Origin: Hemileia vastatrix
Taxonomy: Eukaryota > Basidiomycota > Pucciniomycetes > Pucciniales > Zaghouaniaceae
Length of the DNA: 64,000 nt
Direction of reading: 5' to 3'
Assembly: GCA_030280995.1 (NCBI GenBank)
Contig: JASXTE010000004.1
Span: forward strand, 16,891,501-16,955,500
Made by a program: the position numbers and the translations under genes. Positions 59,494 through 64,000 of the stretch are shown here, in pieces (position 1 is the stretch's first letter; every line of letters begins with the position of its first letter). Under the pieces are notes generated by a model. It was not told the DNA's origin and did not search any database. It worked only from the letters and a program-made list of their open reading frames with translations.

Positions 59494-61648
59494 AAAATTA
59501 ATTATATAGTAGCATTTAACCATGTTTTTATACTAATGTCATATAAAAAAAGGGATTGAACTAAAACTTTCAGTAAAGAAAATAAAAATAAGATAAGTTA
59601 ATATTCTTGTTTATATTCTCATATTTTTGAAATGGCTTACTTAAGGGAGAAAATTATTTGGTTTTAGAGTACAAGAATTTCTAGATAAAAATCTTCACAA
59701 TATAGTTTGACCCTCTAAAAAAGAAAATTCCTTAAATTTTACTATCACATTTTATATATTTGTTAAGTAATAGAAAATGGAGTTGTGTCTTTGACAATGA
59801 AGCTTTAGAAAATGAAATAAATGATTTAAATTTATAATATAATTTTTGAAACAATAAATCATGTATTCAAAAAAAATTATATATCTTACAATCAAGATAA
59901 CAGTTTTAATTAAGCAACTCTAACAACTTTGGAAAGAAACAAGAAAAAAATAATTAGTAAAATGCATAAGTTATTTTTAGAATTTAAGGAAACTTAATAG
60001 CTCTACCTGTAAACTAGCCTTAAAGCAGGTTTGGATTTAACATGTGAAAATTCATACATAGTACCCTTCCATCATTAGAGCAGAATAAAATTTATGTAGT
60101 TTTATTTTTTTAATTTATAATAGTATTTTTATTTTTGGCTTTTTCATTAGTATAACTATATATTTTTTAACTTTTTTGTTTTTCATAACATAAGTTCAAA
60201 GCTGCACATCACTACTTCAAGATGAAACTCCATATAATGTAATCAATGAATGATATATTATAATGAATTTTACTAGAGACTTTTCAAAAATGGTGATTAA
60301 GAATACTTATTATAATTTTTTAAATTTTTATTATTATTCTATCTCTTGAAAGGAGATGGCCATATCTCAATTTAATTAGTTTTTCCTCAGAAAAATTTAT
60401 TCTTGATCTAAATAAAATTGCATCACTATTAACTAGATGTTATTATACAATTTTAACAATTTTTTTATCTGAACATAGTTGAAAGTATGTATAAATTAAA
60501 GTGTTTCCACATAGTCTTACTATTATCCCACCATTATTTTCACATTTAGATTTCATTATAACTGTAAAATAAGTTTTTCAATAATTTTAATAATACCTTA
60601 ATATTTAATAATTTAGTTACATAGTAGATTTTTTATCCTTTTTTTTTATGAGGCTTATTATATAAACACTACTTTTAGATTTTATCCATTTTGATGTCTG
60701 ATAATTTAAATTTTCATTTAACTACCCAAATTATATCAAAAAAAATTCAAAAGTATATTTTTTTAATGTACTCTTTTTGATAAACTTATCATTTCTTATA
60801 GGTTATTCTTCACTATTTATTGTAATTAACTACCCACTCATTTATGGTCTGTTATTGTTGTTCATTACATACAGACAAAATAAGGATACTCTCATATTAT
60901 ATTGGAGTTTTAAATTAAAAAGTAAATACTAGTGGCTGGTATTAAATATGAAGTTGTTATAACTAAGTTGAACATTAATTAATTATTAAATGGCATTTTA
61001 TATTACAAATTTTATTGAATGTATATAAAAATAACACTCAAGAAATATATATAAGATATATATATAACCATTGTATATCAAAAATGAAGTACTTATCAAC
61101 ATGGTCTTTTTAAATGATTTTCAAATTTACTTAAAGAGACATTAATATTACCAATTCAAATTTTATATCAAATACAACAATATTATTATTTCATTTTTAA
61201 TTATTTTACAAAAAATTTGAGTTTCAAAGTAATTTAATTCAGTATTTAATGAATGTTTTTGAAAAATATTTTTAAAAATAGAAATAACCCCTCACAAAAA
61301 AAAAATATAATTTTTTTTACTTACAATTTGCACCATATTTCTACCCTTAAAATATTTGTATTCTTCTAACAAAAATATTTTTTAAATAAATTTAAAATTT
61401 TTTTCATTATTCAATTACAAAATGTCCAAATTTATAATTTATTTTACCTTACTAAAAAATTTAGCTGAAAATTTAATTTTGTATTTCCAAAAAATAAACT
61501 TAAATGTCAAAAATTAAAAAAACAAAATTATAAATATAATTATGAGAATGAGGTAGATTAAATTTATAATATTCATATAAAAAAAATTCATATATTTTAT
61601 GGTGTTTGAATTTTAAATTTAATGTATTAAAAATTAATTATTAAATAA
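56011..61648. other. Long AT-rich tract without recognisable genes
   Basis: 5.6 kb with no coding-like frame. Holds AT microsatellites at about 57713-57745 and 59459-59491. Could be the interior of the CACTA-like element that begins at 55769, or intergenic sequence. I see nothing that decides. Confidence 0.5.
59459..59491. repeat. (AT)n microsatellite
   Basis: About 16 uninterrupted AT units. A similar, interrupted run lies at about 57713-57745. Confidence 0.9.
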
Positions 61649-62414
61649 CCAAGCCAAATGAAATTGGCTTGGATTTTTGGTATCACTAGAACTTATTTTT
61701 TTTCTTTTACTCACATTTTAATTTTTAATTTTTTTTTTTTTCTACATTTCTCATTTTTTTTTTTATGATTTTTAATGTTTTAAGACCGAAGTTGCTTTCA
61801 AACAACTTCGGTCTAATGTTTCTCTCACTTTCCCACCAGATTGCACCTGGTAGGGAAAGTCGCTTCCATTTTAGAGACCAAAGTCCCTTGCAGGGACTTT
61901 GGTTTCTCTGTGTGCATTGCACAGCCAGAAAAAAACTGGCTGTGCAATGCACTGCATGCAGCACATGCAACACGCATTGCTGCTGCAAGTAATGCGCATT
62001 GCATGCAGCAGAAATGCGCGTTGCATGCAGCCTGCATTGCTGCTGCATGCAACGCGCGTTTCTGCTGCATGCAGCGCGCATTGCACATGCTGCGCATATC
62101 TCATGCAGCTGACTTGATATCAGCTGCATGAAATATGGTAGCGATTGTGCAACGCGCGTTACTTGCAGCAGCAACGCGCGTTGCACACTGCTTTGGCCAC
62201 CTCCCAGCCTAGTAAATTAGCTGGGAGGGTGGCAAACATTAAAGCAAGCAATCGAAGTCGCTTTTAGCGACTTCGATTGCTTGAAAGAGACACTTCCAGC
62301 CAGGGGAAACCTGGCTGGAAGTACTAAATTGCAATGTAAGGGACCCAAGCCAATTTCAAAGGCTTGGGTCATAAATTAAGGTTTCTAAAAAGCAGCCAGT
62401 AGTAATCTGGCTGC
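61649..62414. repeat. Serial hairpin array, about 12 inverted repeats
   Basis: Successive inverted repeats, GC-rich in an AT-rich background: 61649-61672 (9-bp arms), 61783-61814 (12), 61830-61856 (imperfect), 61873-61909 (about 15), 61912-61952 (17, perfect, A7 loop), 61967-62002 with 62149-62184 (36, four transitions), nested 62003-62031 with 62042-62070 (29, one mismatch), 62101-62131 (12), 62196-62233 (13 with a bulge), 62245-62283 (18, perfect, TTT loop), 62292-62322 (13), 62342-62370 (10), 62392-62414 (8). Central part is built of GCA/TGC and GCGC words. Both strands show open frames here only because of the symmetry. No protein sense. Confidence 0.88.
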
Positions 62415-63519
62415 AATAAAAAGTAAATTTTTTAAATAAAATACATAAAAAAATAAAAATTTGTTCAAATAAAATATACAACACTCTTTCGCCAGTAAGA
62501 AACAGCCTTCCATTGTTACACATAGAAACAAAATCAAATGTTTCTTTCATCAACATTGGCCATGTTTCAATATTTTGAACCAAGTAAGATCAGGAAAAAG
62601 GTCACGGCAAAAAAATTGCATAATTAAAGTCTCCCAATTATAATATGGTGCGGAGGTTCATATTTTAGAAATAGGTGGTGCACATTATAGTTTCCTTTAA
62701 AAAAATTCAAAAATGAATTAATTTTGGCGCAATGTAAATTTAAATGTGAAGTGTATGTTTTTTAGCTACGTGAAACATGGTAGCTAGAATTATGTGGCGT
62801 CAATTTTTTTTAGATGTGAAATTCAGTGTTCCACAAATGTGCATCTGTACAACATGCAGCCAAGTAAATTCTAGCTGGAATTAGTATATGCATAGGAAAA
62901 AATGATCATGCTGTGTAAAGTGCCTTGGCAACATCATTCTTGGAATTTAGATGAAGTTTATCATATGACTTGGAGAGCTGCATTTTTTTGAAAATGTGAT
63001 CAGTGAAAATTCATGATATATACATCTGTTTGCCACCCAATTTATTTTTCCTTTCTCTTTCTCACTTACCTTTTTCAAAAATTATCAATCATATTTTTGC
63101 TTTATCATTTTGAATTATTGGTACTATTTTCTTGACCTTATCTGATTACCGGTAAGCAAATTTTTCTTGCTATTGCATTTCATATCATTTTGGTTTGTTA
63201 CACTTTTTTACACTTTTGACAAGTTAATCTAATGATTCTAATTCTGAATTTATTTTTATGGTATCTTTTACTGTACCCTTTCGATTCATTATAAAAAAAT
63301 TCTTTTTCAGTTAACTTAAAGTTTTTTTATTTGTTTGTCAATTTACTTTTCTTTATTCCTTATCAAAAATGTTCAATTTATTTATCTAACCATTTATTTT
63401 TTAAAACAGTGATTATAAAATAAACTTTATAATTAATTTTGATCAATCAGCTACAAATGGAAGAAGATTTTATAGACATGTAAGTTCATGTTTTGCTTAT
63501 CATTTTTCTATATTTCTTT
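62415..63519. other. AT-rich stretch, nothing firm
   Basis: No coding-like ORF. A short possible exon start (ATG 63458, then GTAAGT near 63480) is noted among the rejected items. Confidence 0.4.
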
Positions 63520-63960
63520 AATACTTTCTCAACCATTATATTATTAATATGAAAAGTAAAACATCATCTCGTACTTGCTGAAAGCATACAGGATAATGTT
63601 TTGCTTTTCATAATAATAATTAGATTGTTTGTACTTTACCTTTAATTTATTGATTTTTAAGTTTTTTCAAAGTCTCGTACTTGCTGAAAGCATACAGGAC
63701 AATGCTACAATTTAAAAATTAATAATTTATTGAAGTATAACTTTCTAAGTCAATATATTGATCAGAGCAAGATTTTTCATTTTATATATGTGGATATCAT
63801 AATTCCGTAAATTTTTTAATATTACTAGTGTATTGGAGTTATACTTTCATTATATTATTAATATTAAGTGTAGAGCCAAATCTCGTACTTGCTGAATGCA
63901 TACAGGATAAAGCTATACTCTTTATATGTATAATTTAATAAAGTATACCTTTGAAACGCT
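63520..63960 (+). repeat. Three copies of a 30-bp direct repeat
   Basis: TCTCGTACTTGCTGAAAGCA followed by TACAGGA at 63567, 63673 and 63881, one or two differences each. Spacings are 106 and 208 bp, near one and two units of about 105. Flanks of the first and third also match ('atactttc...ttatattattaatat'), so this is an old tandem repeat of about 105 or 314 bp with only the motif conserved. Confidence 0.75.
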
Positions 63961-64000
63961 TTCTTAATATTTGAAATAAAGAAAAAGTATATAAATTTAC

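Noticed and set aside
61725..62186. Several 70-150 aa Cys/Ala/His-rich open frames on both strands
   Set aside because: They are mirror products of the palindromic GCA/TGC words of the hairpin array. No start context, no homology sense, and mutual overlap on both strands.
63458..63600. Small exon (ATG GAA GAA GAT TTT) followed by GTAAGT, with possible acceptors at the repeated CATACAG
   Set aside because: All three acceptor choices give peptides of about 15 residues. Evidence too thin for a gene call.

Overview
The window looks like a piece of a large, AT-rich, transposon-dominated fungal genome. Fungal Zn(II)2Cys6 signatures with short GT-AG introns point to a fungus. Ty3/gypsy chromovirus pol proteins, and an RT of the kind that reads FIDD with an 'ATNSVAVYQ' block (which I recall from basidiomycete elements), suggest a basidiomycete. 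A rust (Pucciniales) is my best guess but is not proven. I found no single-copy host gene, no rRNA and no intact tRNA. Almost everything recognisable is a transposon, a remnant, or sequence carried by a transposon.

Layout. 1-345: Ty1/copia RNase H remnant (minus). 642-1126: a repeat shared with 19882-20366. 1198-6195: a decayed Ty3/gypsy chromovirus ('E') with a small CACTA-like element in its integrase. 6196-8074: AT-rich. 8075-17776: Ty3/gypsy element 'A', with LTRs, TSD AATTT, a foreign solo LTR in its leader and a decayed gag-pol. 17777-19881: nothing recognised. 20389-47883: Ty3/gypsy element 'D', TSD ACGT. It has taken three insertions: element 'B' (20755-28845, TSD CAAGT) inside its 5' LTR, solo LTR 'F' (29942-31434, TSD TAGGG) and the gag-only element 'C' (31466-37400, TSD CCGT), both in its leader. 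D gag-pol remains lie at 37508-43447. Between pol and the 3' LTR, D carries two antisense, intron-containing genes for Zn2Cys6-like proteins. 47888-48705: copia remnant. 48706-55768: 'C2', an older C-like element with its own antisense Zn2Cys6 reading frame. It is interrupted by solo LTR F2, which itself holds two CACTA-like MITEs, and by an 887-bp CACTA-like element. 55769-56010: one end of another CACTA-like element. 56011-61648: AT-rich, no genes seen. 61649-62414: a serial array of GC-rich hairpins. 63520-63960: a short dispersed direct repeat.

How the parts work together. Insertion order can be read directly: copia host first, then D and C2, then B, F and C inside D, and CACTA-like elements last. 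C has homologous gag, LTR ends of the same kind, a similar primer-binding site and a 4-bp target duplication, but no pol, so it was probably mobilised by a D-type element.

Most unusual points: (i) antisense spliced Zn2Cys6 genes at the 3' end of D, repeated in C2; (ii) a second protein reading frame overlapping gag in both A and B, starting in B at the second AUG in an ideal context; (iii) CACTA-like elements whose subterminal palindromes change sequence but stay palindromic, with subterminal repeats in exact 11-bp register; (iv) the foldback 5' LTR of B, which gives the provirus U5 ends on both sides; (v) the hairpin array at 61.6-62.4 kb.
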